A stretch of 64,000 bases of DNA, taken from assembly GCA_000802095.1 (NCBI GenBank), contig JUEB01000033.1:465015-529014 (forward strand), given 5' to 3'. Below the pieces are notes generated by a model, which did no database searches, was not told where the DNA came from, and saw only the letters and a list, made by a program, of their open reading frames with translations. Source of the DNA: Peptococcaceae bacterium BICA1-7. GTDB taxonomy: Bacteria; Bacillota; Desulfotomaculia; Desulfotomaculales; Desulfocucumaceae. Positions 33,488 through 42,423 of the stretch are shown in pieces (within the stretch, counting starts at the first letter, position 1; each line of letters begins with the position of its first letter). Position numbers and translations under genes: made by a program.

Positions 33488-34951
33488 ATGGGATCGTTTT
33501 ACATCAAAACAAACCGTATTTTTTCATCTGTGAGGAAGTACTCCTGGCTGTTTGTTCCGCTGGTAGCCTTTGGGGGTCTGTGGCTTCCAAAGCTGGGGCT
33601 TTTAATGATTCCTCTGATGACGACCCTGGCGGTAATGGGCTTTTTAAAGGGTAAGTACTGGTGCGGTAATCTGTGTCCCCACGGAAGCCTTTTTGACTCA
33701 ATAATTATGCCCATAAGTATTAACACAAAAATACCCTCCTTTTTAAAGTCTAAAATAGCCATGGCCCTTGCCTTTACATGGTTTATGTATATGCTGGGGG
33801 GCCGCCTGATAAAGGTGCTGGGTATATTCGGGTCGGCCACCTTTCTGGATAAGCTGGGCTACATTTTTGTAATCAACTACCTGGTTGTAACCATAGTGGG
33901 GACCACTCTGGCGCTACTGGTCAGCCCCCGGGCCTGGTGTTCCTTCTGCCCCATGGGAACCCTGGAGATACTGTCCTACAAGCTGGGCAAGCTGCTGCGC
34001 CTGAACAGGGCTACTGATCAAAAGGTTACGGTGGCCCGGACGGAAATGTGCCACAGCTGCGGGAAATGTTCAAGGGTCTGTCCAATGCAGCTGACTCCCT
34101 ACCTGGAATTCTCAGACCAGAACCAGTTTGACAGCGAGGCCTGCATAAGGTGCTCCACCTGTGTTAAAAACTGTCCTGCCGGGATACTGTCCCTGAATAA
34201 TGCCGGGGAGGCCCTCCGGATTAAGGAGGAAACAGACATAGACGGGTACCGGAAGAGGCGGAAGATTGCCGCCGTGCTCAAAAGAGTCAGACCGCTGGGC
34301 GGTGACGTTAACGAATATACCTTCGGCCTTACGGACACTGAAAGGGTGGAGTGCCGGCCGGGCCAGTTCATACTGGTGAAAATACAGGAAAAGCCTGTAA
34401 TGTTCAGGGCTTACTCAATATCCTCCTTCAGTGAAGACGGCTCCGAACTGAGCATAACCGTTAAAAAAATGCCCGGGGGCTATGGAACAGATATAATATT
34501 CAACAACTTTAAAGAGGGGGACCCGGTGGTGCTTGAAGGGCCCATGGGAAGTGAGTTTGTATTGAATGAGAAAAGCGACAGGATTCTTTTTGTGGCCGGC
34601 GGGATAGGAATAACCCCCTTTGTCCAGATGGCCAGGGATGCGGTGGAAAAATCGGGCTGCGAAAAAGACGTCAAGCTTATATACGGTGTGAACCACTCCG
34701 GTGAGTTTATCTATGATGATCACTTTACCAGGCTTAAGACCAGCTGCGAGAAATTTGAGTATATAAAGGTGGTGGCCTCGGACGCTGGCTGGAAGGGTAA
34801 GAAGGGGTTTGTCACCGACGCCATGAAGGATATGGACTTAAAGGGCTACAAGGTTTACATGTGCGGCCCCCCGCCCATGGTCAGGGCCAGCCTGAAGGCC
34901 TTAAAGCACGCCGGGGTGGAAGATGAGGATATTTATTACGAGAGCGCGTAA
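33488..34951 (+). CDS. NapH-like Fe-S membrane protein fused to FAD/NAD(P) ferredoxin reductase
   Basis: A 487-residue fusion. Residues 20-165 form a NapH/CcoG-like membrane domain with two cysteine motifs on its loops (C59xxxC63P and C151xxC154P). Two classical [4Fe-4S] motifs follow (C188xxCxxCxxxC198P and C219xxCxxCxxxC229P). Residues 255-487 are a flavodoxin reductase-like domain (FAD motif RAYS 307-310, NAD motif GGIGITPF 371-378, MCGPPP near 457). It could move electrons between NAD(P)H and the membrane or a partner. The CsoR/CstR-type operator suggests induction by copper or reactive sulfur. GGAGG before ATG; a perfect terminator follows, so it is a single-gene unit. Confidence 0.85.
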   Translation: MGSFYIKTNRIFSSVRKYSWLFVPLVAFGGLWLPKLGLLMIPLMTTLAVMGFLKGKYWCGNLCPHGSLFDSIIMPISINTKIPSFLKSKIAMALAFTWFMYMLGGRLIKVLGIFGSATFLDKLGYIFVINYLVVTIVGTTLALLVSPRAWCSFCPMGTLEILSYKLGKLLRLNRATDQKVTVARTEMCHSCGKCSRVCPMQLTPYLEFSDQNQFDSEACIRCSTCVKNCPAGILSLNNAGEALRIKEETDIDGYRKRRKIAAVLKRVRPLGGDVNEYTFGLTDTERVECRPGQFILVKIQEKPVMFRAYSISSFSEDGSELSITVKKMPGGYGTDIIFNNFKEGDPVVLEGPMGSEFVLNEKSDRILFVAGGIGITPFVQMARDAVEKSGCEKDVKLIYGVNHSGEFIYDDHFTRLKTSCEKFEYIKVVASDAGWKGKKGFVTDAMKDMDLKGYKVYMCGPPPMVRASLKALKHAGVEDEDIYYESA

Positions 34952-34967
34952 ACAAGGTAACTGATAC

Positions 34968-35001
34968 CCGAAAAAGGACACCTGCCGGTGTCCTTTTTCG
35001 G
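34968..35001 (+). terminator. Terminator after reductase fusion
   Basis: CCGAAAAAGGACACC-TGCC-GGTGTCCTTTTTCGG: a perfect 15-bp stem just after the fusion gene. Confidence 0.92.
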
Positions 35002-35112
35002 CATTATTCTTTTTTGCAATAATTATATCCGGTATAATTATTGCAAGTGTTGAATGGAGGGCGCAGGGACAGACTGTGCTATCTCAAAAAAGATGGAGAG
35101 CGGGGTGCTCCG

Positions 35113-36051
35113 ATGGAGATCGGCAGGATAAGGATAATACAGGGGGAGAGGGGAGGCCGTTTCCCTTTTTGCAATACTTTATTGATTGACGACCGGGTCA
35201 AGGTGATAGTTGACCCGGGGGCAGGCCTGGAAAGGCTTTCTGAAGTAAGAAAAAGTGTGCCTGTGGACATGGTTGTAAACACCCATTATCACTTTGACCA
35301 TATTGCCTATAACTATTTATTTGATGAATCGGAAATATATATCAACCAGTTTGAGTCAGACTGCTTTATAAATACTGAGGAAGTGGCCCGCAGGAACGGG
35401 ATGGCCCAAATATACGGTGAGGAATGGCTGAAGGACTGGCTGGAAAGAATTTCACGGAAGGACACCCCCCAGAGCCCCTACAGCCCCCAGAACAGGCACG
35501 AGTGGTTGCTTTCCACGGCAAGGCTTACTGGAACCTACCGCTGGGGACAGGTATTTCATCTGGGCGGGACCAGGATGGAGGTGGTGGGCACACCGGGGCA
35601 CTGCCAGGGGTTTTCCTGCCTGTACTTTCCCGGTGAAGGCGCTGTATATACCGGGGACATCGACCTGACCGGCTTTGGCCCCTGGTATGGCGCTCCGGAT
35701 AGCGACATAGATCAGTTTATTGAGTCCTCCAGGAAAATAGCCGGCCTGGACGCCGATTACTTTATAACCGGGCACGAGGCAGGGGTATTGAGCCGGAAAG
35801 AATTTAGGGCCGGGCTGGATGCTTACCTGGAAAAGATAGCCGGGAGGGACCGCAGGATTGCCTCTGCCCTGGAAATTCCCTTGACCCTGAAGGAAATTGC
35901 CGAATTGGGGCTGATATATGGTAAGCAGTTCCTGGTGGACCAGTGGGTGCGGGCATGGGAGGAACTGATGGTGGCAAAGCACCTGGAGAGGATGGTAAAC
36001 AGGGGAGATCTGGCCTTTGACGGAGAAAAATACTCCCATGCCGGGGGCTGA
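35113..36051 (+). CDS. Metallo-beta-lactamase fold hydrolase
   Basis: A 312-residue MBL-superfamily protein with metal motif THYHFDH (about 57-63), a further His in GTPGHCQG, Asp in YTGDIDLT and His in FITGHEAG: the full set of ligands for two metals. The C-terminal helical part (about 235-312) resembles those of glyoxalase II-like or persulfide dioxygenase-like relatives, but no specific match is claimed. ATG 35113 is chosen by homology to the fold; the frame opens at TTG 35041. A CACAGAG repeat follows its stop. Confidence 0.82.
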   Translation: MEIGRIRIIQGERGGRFPFCNTLLIDDRVKVIVDPGAGLERLSEVRKSVPVDMVVNTHYHFDHIAYNYLFDESEIYINQFESDCFINTEEVARRNGMAQIYGEEWLKDWLERISRKDTPQSPYSPQNRHEWLLSTARLTGTYRWGQVFHLGGTRMEVVGTPGHCQGFSCLYFPGEGAVYTGDIDLTGFGPWYGAPDSDIDQFIESSRKIAGLDADYFITGHEAGVLSRKEFRAGLDAYLEKIAGRDRRIASALEIPLTLKEIAELGLIYGKQFLVDQWVRAWEELMVAKHLERMVNRGDLAFDGEKYSHAGG

Positions 36052-36056
36052 TGACT

Positions 36057-36249
36057 GTCTATTTTAAAACCACAGAGGGCACAGAGATCACAGAGAAAAG
36101 CTAACAGGCACTACTATCGAGCAAAATTCTACAATTCCAGAAGTTATGCCAGTCCTTCTCCGGCTTATTTATAAAATATTATTAGACATTCAGGCAGGGC
36201 TAAAACCTCTGTGTCCTCTGTGTGCTCTGTGGTTTATTAGGACATTCAT
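36057..36249 (-). repeat. CACAGAG dispersed repeat, copy D
   Basis: ATTTTAAAACCACAGAGGGC opening, ACAGAGATCACAGAG, AACAGGCACTACTATCGA, and a terminal CCTCTGTGTCCTCTGTG plus TGCTCTGTGG. The closest relative is copy B (same orientation). Confidence 0.8.
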
Positions 36250-36333
36250 CAATAGCATGCCAAAAAATATTTTCATTCCTCTGTGGCGCCGAAATTGTAT
36301 ATGCATGTGTGTCTATAAAAAAGCAGTCAGGCA

Positions 36334-37170
36334 CTAAAGGCAGAATACCCCGGCCAGGGCCCTGGCCGCCCCCTCCTGGTTGTTGGTGTGCAGGGTTACA
36401 GCCCGGGCCACCTCTTTTACCTTATCGGTGGCGTTTTTCATGGCTATGCCCAGCCCGGAGTTTTTTATTATTTCTATATCATTGTTGTCATCACCCAGGG
36501 CCACAATTTCCCCGGTGGTTATGCCGAGGCTTTGGGCATAGTCGGCCAGCATTGTCCACTTGGTGCCCAGGGGGTTCAGTATCTCAAGCACCGGCCCAAT
36601 ACTTTTCAGGGTGGTCAGTATATGAGAGTGCAGGAGGCTGCCGTGCCTCTCCATTATCCGGCCCCGAAAAACCTCCAACTCCTTTTCCCCTCCCATAAAG
36701 CATACCAGGAGAATGTCTCCCTCCCGGTACTGAAGGAAATCCCCCACCACCTTATACTCTTTCACACCGTCGGAAATATAGGAATTGTAGCAGGGGGCCT
36801 CCCTGTCAAATTCAATAAGGAAGTCGCACCCCTCCCCGGATCTGTCTACGTGCAGAAGAGGGTGCAGTGAGTGCTCCCTGCCGGTGCGGACTATGTCATG
36901 AAACAGGTCTGTATCAAGGCAGCGGGACATAATTTTACGGTCATCCAGGGTATTGCGGGCACAGGTTCCCCCGCTGCACAGTATGGTGACAGGAAAGCCG
37001 CAGTCTGTAAAAAGTGATTTGGCGAACCTGTACCTGCGGCCGGTGGCCACCACAATTTCTATATTGATTGAGCGCAGCGCCCGGAGTATATCCATGCTGT
37101 AGCGGCATATCCGCTTTCCGTCGTCTAAAAGAGTTCCGTCCAGGTCCAGCGCTACCATCCTGTAATCCAT
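36334..37170 (-). CDS. Cof-type HAD-IIB hydrolase
   Basis: A 278-residue HAD phosphatase of the Cof/YidA type. Motif I DLDGTLLDD (about 8-16), motif II near VVATGRR, motif III Lys in the C half, and motif IV GDDNNDIEIIKNSGLGIAM. It removes phosphate from small molecules such as sugar or cofactor phosphates. Divergent from the flavin oxidoreductase fusion downstream. Confidence 0.92.
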   Translation of the reverse strand: MDYRMVALDLDGTLLDDGKRICRYSMDILRALRSINIEIVVATGRRYRFAKSLFTDCGFPVTILCSGGTCARNTLDDRKIMSRCLDTDLFHDIVRTGREHSLHPLLHVDRSGEGCDFLIEFDREAPCYNSYISDGVKEYKVVGDFLQYREGDILLVCFMGGEKELEVFRGRIMERHGSLLHSHILTTLKSIGPVLEILNPLGTKWTMLADYAQSLGITTGEIVALGDDNNDIEIIKNSGLGIAMKNATDKVKEVARAVTLHTNNQEGAARALAGVFCL

Positions 37171-37485
37171 TTTGCCTCCGTTTCAGCCGTCAAGGGGCCT
37201 TTTTAAATAGCAGGCCCATACCACCGATACAAGCTCCCAGCCCTCCCGGCCTTATTCATTCAGTATTCTGCTGGAATTTCCTCACCTCTTAAACCTCCTT
37301 GCTGCCTCCTATTATAGCAAAGGTCTCACAGGCTGTGCCAGCTATTACACCACACGGGTTTACGGTCTTATGTTAAATAAATACCTCCCCGGTATTTACG
37401 GGGCAGGAGGAAAATACATATATTTATAGTATCTTAACCGCATGGATAATATTGTAGGCTATGGGTTATCGGGGGAGGTATTTTT
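37171..37485. other. Divergent promoter region
   Basis: About 315 bp between two divergent genes. It holds a small dyad CCCCG-GTATTTA-CGGGG (37387-37403) about 85 bp before the flavin enzyme start, and GGGGGAGG as ribosome site. No consensus promoter is seen. Confidence 0.4.
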
Positions 37486-39069
37486 ATGTGTGAAAAACTG
37501 TTTACTCCGCTTGATATTGGTCCCTGCAGGCTGTCCAGCCGCATAGTAATGCTGCCCCTTTTTACAGCCTACGGCAGCACCCGGGGGCATGTGACCAGGG
37601 CTGTTATACAGCACTACAGCGAAATAGCCTCCGGCGGCGCAGCTATGATTGTTACAGAGAATGTTGTTGTCAATGCAAAGCAGTCACACTTCGGCCTCCT
37701 CCTGAGAGGGGACGATGATCTATACATACCGGGGCTGTCCCACCTGGCCGGCGCCATCAAGGAAAAGGGGGCGGTGGCCTGCTGCCAGATAAACCATGCC
37801 GGCAGGTTTGCCCAGGTGCACCGGCCTGTTTCAGCCTCAAATATACCCGCCTTCGATGGTCCGGCTCCCCATCCGCTTACCCGGGAGGAAATTAAGGGAG
37901 TTATCTGTGATTACTCCTCTGCGGCAAGGAGGATAAAAAAGGCCGGGTTTGACATGGTGGAGCTGCACGGGGCCACCGGCTACCTTCCGGCACAGTTCCT
38001 TTCCCCCCGGACCAACTGTCGCAGTGACCAATACGGGGGCAGCCTGGAAAACAGGATGCGCTTTTTTCTGGAGCTGCTGGATGGGGTCAGGGAGGCCGTG
38101 GGGCCAGATTTTCCGGTGGGCTGCCGCTTTTTGGCTGATGAGTGGCTCTCCGACGGCTTCGTGCTGGAGGAGGCCAGGGTGCTGGCCCGCAGGCTGGAAG
38201 AAAGGGGAGCGGCCTACCTGTCGGTGACCGCAGGAACCTATGAGTCAATGTTCCGGCAGGATAAGCTGGAGCTTTCCTGGAAGGACGGCTATATGGCCGA
38301 CCTGGCCGGGGAGATAAAAAAAGAGGTGAGTATTCCGGTAATAGCCTCGGGCCGTATAGCCACACCGGAATTGGCGGAAAGTATAATCGGTGGACAGGCC
38401 GATCTGGTAGGTCTGGGCAGGGTCCTCATGGTGGACCACCTCTGGCCCCAAAAGGCGCGCCAGGGCGGTGAGATAATCAGGTGCAGGCCTGAGTGCGATG
38501 TCTGCCTGCAGCTGGCCATGAGGCAAAAGCCGGTTATCTGCGCCGGCTGGGACGGCCGGAGAAAGGTGAGGTTCAAGGACATGTCCAGGGAGATGGAAAC
38601 CACTCTCGACACATTGAAAAGCTATGTGCACCTGGTGAAGGTAAAGGCCGCCAGGCAGATACTTAAATTTGAGGGGGCGGGCTACCCGGAAGGGGGGCAG
38701 GCCTGGATTAAAAAGGATGTATCCTTACCGGCTGACCTGGCCGAGGCCGGGCAGGAGGCCTTTGATATAAACGGGCTCATCAAAAAGATAGCCGGGGAAG
38801 CCGCCGGAAAGCGCCGGGAGGATGTTGAGGTAAAGATAATGCTTCCCCCTGGTCCTATTATTGTCAGGGGAGACGAGAAAAAGTGCCAAAAGAAGCTGCT
38901 GGAGGTAATTAGCGACTCCTGCGGGATAATTCCTCCCGGTGGGATTCTGGAAATTAAGGCCAGTCTTCAGGAGGGCCGAGGTGCGCAGGATAATTTGAAT
39001 ATCTCCGGAAAAGGGGTGGAAGTGGTTATAGAGCTTGGCGCTGTGGTTAAAAAGGACAGGGGTGATTAG
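37486..39069 (+). CDS. Old-yellow-enzyme family oxidoreductase fused to degenerate histidine kinase-like region
   Basis: A 527-residue protein. Residues 1-330 are an FMN TIM barrel of the NADH:flavin oxidoreductase family (CQINHAGRFA, ELHGATGYLPAQFLSPRTNCRSDQYGGSLENR, VGLGRVLM). C333, C337, C340 and C352 (Cx3Cx2Cx11C) resemble the [4Fe-4S] site of the 2,4-dienoyl-CoA reductase group. Where that group has a second flavin domain, this protein has about 165 other residues: FKDMSREMETTLDTLKSY (363-380) lines up with a histidine kinase DHp helix with Arg368 in the His position, and 428-492 (VKIMLPPGPIIVRGDEKKCQKKLL...IIPPGGILEI) with an ATPase domain whose N-box Asn residues are Glu473/Asp477. It is thus likely a dead kinase used as a sensor or dimer domain. 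The substrate is unknown. Confidence 0.8.
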   Translation: MCEKLFTPLDIGPCRLSSRIVMLPLFTAYGSTRGHVTRAVIQHYSEIASGGAAMIVTENVVVNAKQSHFGLLLRGDDDLYIPGLSHLAGAIKEKGAVACCQINHAGRFAQVHRPVSASNIPAFDGPAPHPLTREEIKGVICDYSSAARRIKKAGFDMVELHGATGYLPAQFLSPRTNCRSDQYGGSLENRMRFFLELLDGVREAVGPDFPVGCRFLADEWLSDGFVLEEARVLARRLEERGAAYLSVTAGTYESMFRQDKLELSWKDGYMADLAGEIKKEVSIPVIASGRIATPELAESIIGGQADLVGLGRVLMVDHLWPQKARQGGEIIRCRPECDVCLQLAMRQKPVICAGWDGRRKVRFKDMSREMETTLDTLKSYVHLVKVKAARQILKFEGAGYPEGGQAWIKKDVSLPADLAEAGQEAFDINGLIKKIAGEAAGKRREDVEVKIMLPPGPIIVRGDEKKCQKKLLEVISDSCGIIPPGGILEIKASLQEGRGAQDNLNISGKGVEVVIELGAVVKKDRGD

Positions 39070-39239
39070 ACCCCATTGAAATATTATGGCAAAGTAAGCT
39101 GGTATAGGGCCGGGTGGCCATATCTTTCTTAATATGCTGGCTGGTGTGGAAGGTATAAAAATTTAATGGTAAATTTTTTTGTAAATTTATTTCTGTGTCA
39201 AAAATTTTTAACTGCTAAATAACCAGGAGGGCTTATTAA

Positions 39240-40214
39240 ATGACAGATTCCTTTTTACTCTTCCTTATCTCAATTGCTGCCTTAATAGTTATAGCCATTG
39301 CCTATTTTACTTTTAAATTTCATAGGGACAAAAAGATTGAAAAAAACCTCTGGAAAGAATATGCTCCAAGGAAGCTTGACATCGGATCGGTGGATAGCTT
39401 AAGTATTCTGCCACTGTGTGAATACTATCCGGCCAGTACTGAATTGCAGGGGGAGCCCGGAGTTTCTTACCTCGTTACTGCCGGTGAAAACAAGATTTTA
39501 CTTGATGTGGGCTATAATCAGGGAAAAAAGCACCCCTCACCTTTATTGGCGAATATGGAAAAATTGAAGGTCAGTTTTAAAGATCTTAGTTGTATATTTA
39601 TAACCCATCTCCACAGAGATCATATAGGCGGCAATAGAAATGAGCGTAAAAAAACCTTTTCCCCTTCTGCTGCCGACCTTGATTTAAAAGGCCTGAGGGT
39701 ATATACACCCACCGAAATGAATCATCCCACTGCCTCTCTTACCCAAATCAGGGAGCCTCAGGTATTAGCAAAGGGCATTGCGACCATTGGACCAATAAGC
39801 AGGGCACTGTGGCTATTGGGGTTAACAGCGGAACAGTCTTTGGCTGTCAATGTTGAAGGAAAAGGAATAGTTTTAATTATTGGGTGCGGACATCAGAGAA
39901 TTGAGCGAATTATACAGCGTACCAAAGAATTATTTGATATCCCCATATACGGTATAATCGGCGGATTGCATTACCCGGTTACAGCTTCCCGGATGAAATT
40001 TAATATGCAAAGGATCTTTGGTACGGGCAAGCTGCCCTGGCAGTGGATCTCAAAAGAAGAAATCAAAGCATCCCTGAGTGGCATATTAAAAGAGAATATC
40101 AATATAATAGGGTTGTCTCCCCATGACAGCTGTGACTGGTCACTGAATCTTTTTAGGGAAAAGTTCGAGGATAAATATATAGAAATTAAGGTTGGCAAGG
40201 AAATATCAATTTAA
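39240..40214 (+). CDS. Membrane-anchored metallo-beta-lactamase fold protein
   Basis: A 324-residue protein with an N-terminal membrane helix (about 5-26) and an MBL domain of the type that includes dihydropterin-linked synthases: CEYYPASTELQGEPGVSYLVTAGENKILLDVG, THLHRDHIGG metal motif (about 124-133), GCGHQRIERI and GGLHYP. The second-metal residues are in place. It may hydrolyse a phosphate or thioester at the membrane; substrate unknown. ATG after CCAGGAGGG. Confidence 0.75.
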   Translation: MTDSFLLFLISIAALIVIAIAYFTFKFHRDKKIEKNLWKEYAPRKLDIGSVDSLSILPLCEYYPASTELQGEPGVSYLVTAGENKILLDVGYNQGKKHPSPLLANMEKLKVSFKDLSCIFITHLHRDHIGGNRNERKKTFSPSAADLDLKGLRVYTPTEMNHPTASLTQIREPQVLAKGIATIGPISRALWLLGLTAEQSLAVNVEGKGIVLIIGCGHQRIERIIQRTKELFDIPIYGIIGGLHYPVTASRMKFNMQRIFGTGKLPWQWISKEEIKASLSGILKENINIIGLSPHDSCDWSLNLFREKFEDKYIEIKVGKEISI

Positions 40215-40256
40215 TGCTTACGCGCTGGAGTCCGGGGAGCAGGTCCCTCTCCGACT

Positions 40257-40832
40257 TTAACTATCCACCTTTCCCAGATATTTGCCTAGCTCTTTGAATT
40301 CAGACCTGATCAGCCCGTCCAGCTCCTTTTTATAAATGGCCGCTGCCGGGTGGTACATTGGATAAACACTAAAATTACCGTTTTCTATAATTTTTCCATG
40401 ACAGTCACCTATGGTGCACTCTTTTCCACACAGCCATTTAAGGGCAATGTTGCCCAGGGTGACTACCGTCCGGGGCTTTAATATCTCAAGCTCCCTGTTC
40501 AGCCATCCCCCGCAAAGTGGTATTTCCCTGGACGGGGTGCGGTTTCTCCTGCCCATGTTGGCTGTGGGGCGGCATCTTACCACGTTGGTTATATATACAT
40601 CATTCCTGGTAAGACCGGCCATCTCAAGATAAAGGTTTAACTTTTTGCCGGCCTCCCCGGCAAAGGGCAGTCCGTATTTTACCTCGTTTGAACCGGGGGC
40701 CTCTCCCACGAATACCACCGCCGCGTTCCTGGGGTTGCCTGTGTCCCGAACCGTGTTGGTCCTTTCGGCCCCAAGCGTGCACTTAAGGCAGCCAGCTATT
40801 TCCCCGTAGAGCTGATCCAATTCATTTTCCAT
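40257..40832 (-). CDS. Family 4 uracil-DNA glycosylase ([4Fe-4S])
   Basis: A 191-residue protein with CLKCTLGAERTNTV (two Cys), VFVGEAPGSNEVKYGLPFAGEAGKKL (motif with GExPG), NVVRCRPTANMGRRNRTPSREIPLCGGWL (two more Cys) and MYHPAAAIY (C-terminal motif). These are the marks of type 4 enzymes, which carry a [4Fe-4S] cluster and remove uracil from DNA. A Mug-type glycosylase is also present in the window at 19466. Confidence 0.93.
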   Translation of the reverse strand: MENELDQLYGEIAGCLKCTLGAERTNTVRDTGNPRNAAVVFVGEAPGSNEVKYGLPFAGEAGKKLNLYLEMAGLTRNDVYITNVVRCRPTANMGRRNRTPSREIPLCGGWLNRELEILKPRTVVTLGNIALKWLCGKECTIGDCHGKIIENGNFSVYPMYHPAAAIYKKELDGLIRSEFKELGKYLGKVDS

Positions 40833-40894
40833 TAATACATTGCCCTCCTAAACTTCATTAGGGCAGCTCCAAATTATTAGGAATGCCCTTTACC

Positions 40895-40929
40895 ATTCTG
40901 ACTCCTGACTTCTGACTTCTGTATTCCGG
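40895..40929 (+). repeat. CTGACTC-type dispersed repeat, copy 2
   Basis: ATTCTGACTCCTGACTTCTG then ACTTCTGTATTCCGG: four units of the CTGAC/CTGTA heptamer. Between the uracil glycosylase and cyclase genes. Confidence 0.65.
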
Positions 40930-40956
40930 CCGCAAATAATATCAGTATAAGTATAT

Positions 40957-42183
40957 TTATCTGCTGACCCGGTTTCTTCCCTGGTCCTTGGCCCGGTACA
41001 GGGCTTCGTCAGCCGCCTTGACAACCTCACCGGCGGTGCGCAGCCGCCCGCCGCTTTCAGATACGCCTATACTGACCGTTATGTATACCTTTTTGCGGGG
41101 GGCCTTGGGGGGGCTGACCCGTTTTGGCTTACTGGGGGGCCGGTTATCACTCCTCAGTATAAAAGGCCTCCTGGCTATTATTGATCTCAGCTCCTCAAGA
41201 TGGTGCTCCGCCTGGCTTATTTTCCGACCGGGAAACAGTATGGTGAATTCTTCTCCCCCATAGCGGAATGGCTTTCCCCCACCGGAGACATTCCTTATGC
41301 CGGCGGCAATCAGCTTTAAGACCTCATCGCCCACGTCATGTCCGTAGGTGTCGTTAAATTTTTTAAAGTGGTCTATATCCAGCATGGCAATGGAGTACTT
41401 TCCATCCAGTTTCTCCAGCTCCTCGGTAAGTGCCCGGCGGCCGGGCAGGCCGGTAAGATCGTCAATATAGGCCTTTCTGTAGGAGTCCTGAAGGACTGCC
41501 ACTGTCATTATGGTTCCCGCTGCGGTAAAAAACACAGGCACAGCCAGGTGGCTGTTAACATAATGAAAGGCCAGGGCTGAGGCCAGCAAAACCCCTGCCA
41601 GGGCCCCATCCATGGGGGAAGGTTTGAAATAAAGCCTGATTATCAGGACAAAAAAAGTTGCTGCGAAGGCTATAAGGGACAGTTGGGGAAGGGGGGTAAG
41701 ACTGAAAAATTCAGGTGAGAACGGCGCTGCGCTCAGATCGTTGACCAGGCCCGGAGTTTCTCCCATCCCTGCCCCAAATATAAGCAGCACCTGACCCAGC
41801 ACAAAAAAGGCCCACAGCTTCCCCCGGCCCCATATTACCCCCCTCTCCCTGACCAGTGAAAACAGCAGTATGTTTACAGGGATAAGCAGCGAGGCGGTGG
41901 TATATACCTGATGCGAATAGAGGGGCCAGCCTGTGCCGGGAGGGGCCAGGCGGCCCATCAGCAGCTGGCTTGCGGCCAGTATAACGGTTATATAAAAAAT
42001 ACAGCTGCGGTTGAACCAGTAGCTTAAAAATAGACTGGCTGTAAAGGCTGCGAAGGATGAGTATTTAAGTATTCCATAGTCAGTGGAGGGTGCGGACTGG
42101 GATCTTTGCAGCAGCAGCCAGGCTACAAGCACCAGTCCGGCGGGCAGGGCCAGGGGAATAAAATTTTTAATGTTCCTTTTCAT
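40957..42183 (-). CDS. Diguanylate cyclase with multi-helix membrane domain
   Basis: A 408-residue protein with about eight membrane helices (residues 10-230) and a C-terminal GGDEF domain (about 240-405) with active site YGGEEFTIL. The residues five places before GGEEF are SGGG rather than RxxD, so there is no inhibitory site, unlike the cyclase at 758. A basic proline-rich insert (DNRPPSKPKRVSPPKAPRKKV) lies in the catalytic domain. GGGGGAGGTG ribosome site. Confidence 0.9.
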   Translation of the reverse strand: MKRNIKNFIPLALPAGLVLVAWLLLQRSQSAPSTDYGILKYSSFAAFTASLFLSYWFNRSCIFYITVILAASQLLMGRLAPPGTGWPLYSHQVYTTASLLIPVNILLFSLVRERGVIWGRGKLWAFFVLGQVLLIFGAGMGETPGLVNDLSAAPFSPEFFSLTPLPQLSLIAFAATFFVLIIRLYFKPSPMDGALAGVLLASALAFHYVNSHLAVPVFFTAAGTIMTVAVLQDSYRKAYIDDLTGLPGRRALTEELEKLDGKYSIAMLDIDHFKKFNDTYGHDVGDEVLKLIAAGIRNVSGGGKPFRYGGEEFTILFPGRKISQAEHHLEELRSIIARRPFILRSDNRPPSKPKRVSPPKAPRKKVYITVSIGVSESGGRLRTAGEVVKAADEALYRAKDQGRNRVSR

Positions 42184-42423
42184 TCTACTGCACCTCCCCC
42201 GGTTTATGGATTAACTTGCCGAATAAAAGAATAAATCATCTATTATTCAGTTATTATATACTTTTGGCAGAGCTACTACAATTGAGCTGGTTAACATTTT
42301 AGCCGGTTGATCTGGATAACCAGCAGCCCAGGTGTGAGGATATCGGGGACAATCTGTATACTAATGGGATATAGGGCGTTATAATAAGTTATATAAATAA
42401 TACCGGGAAAGGGGACTTTTGCC
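42184..42423. other. Divergent promoter region of cyclase and selenoprotein genes
   Basis: About 240 bp between divergent genes. A plus-strand TATAAT (42380-42385, within GGGCGTTATAATAAG) lies about 40 bp before the selenoprotein start. The -35 is not clear. AAAGGGGAC is the ribosome site. Confidence 0.45.
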
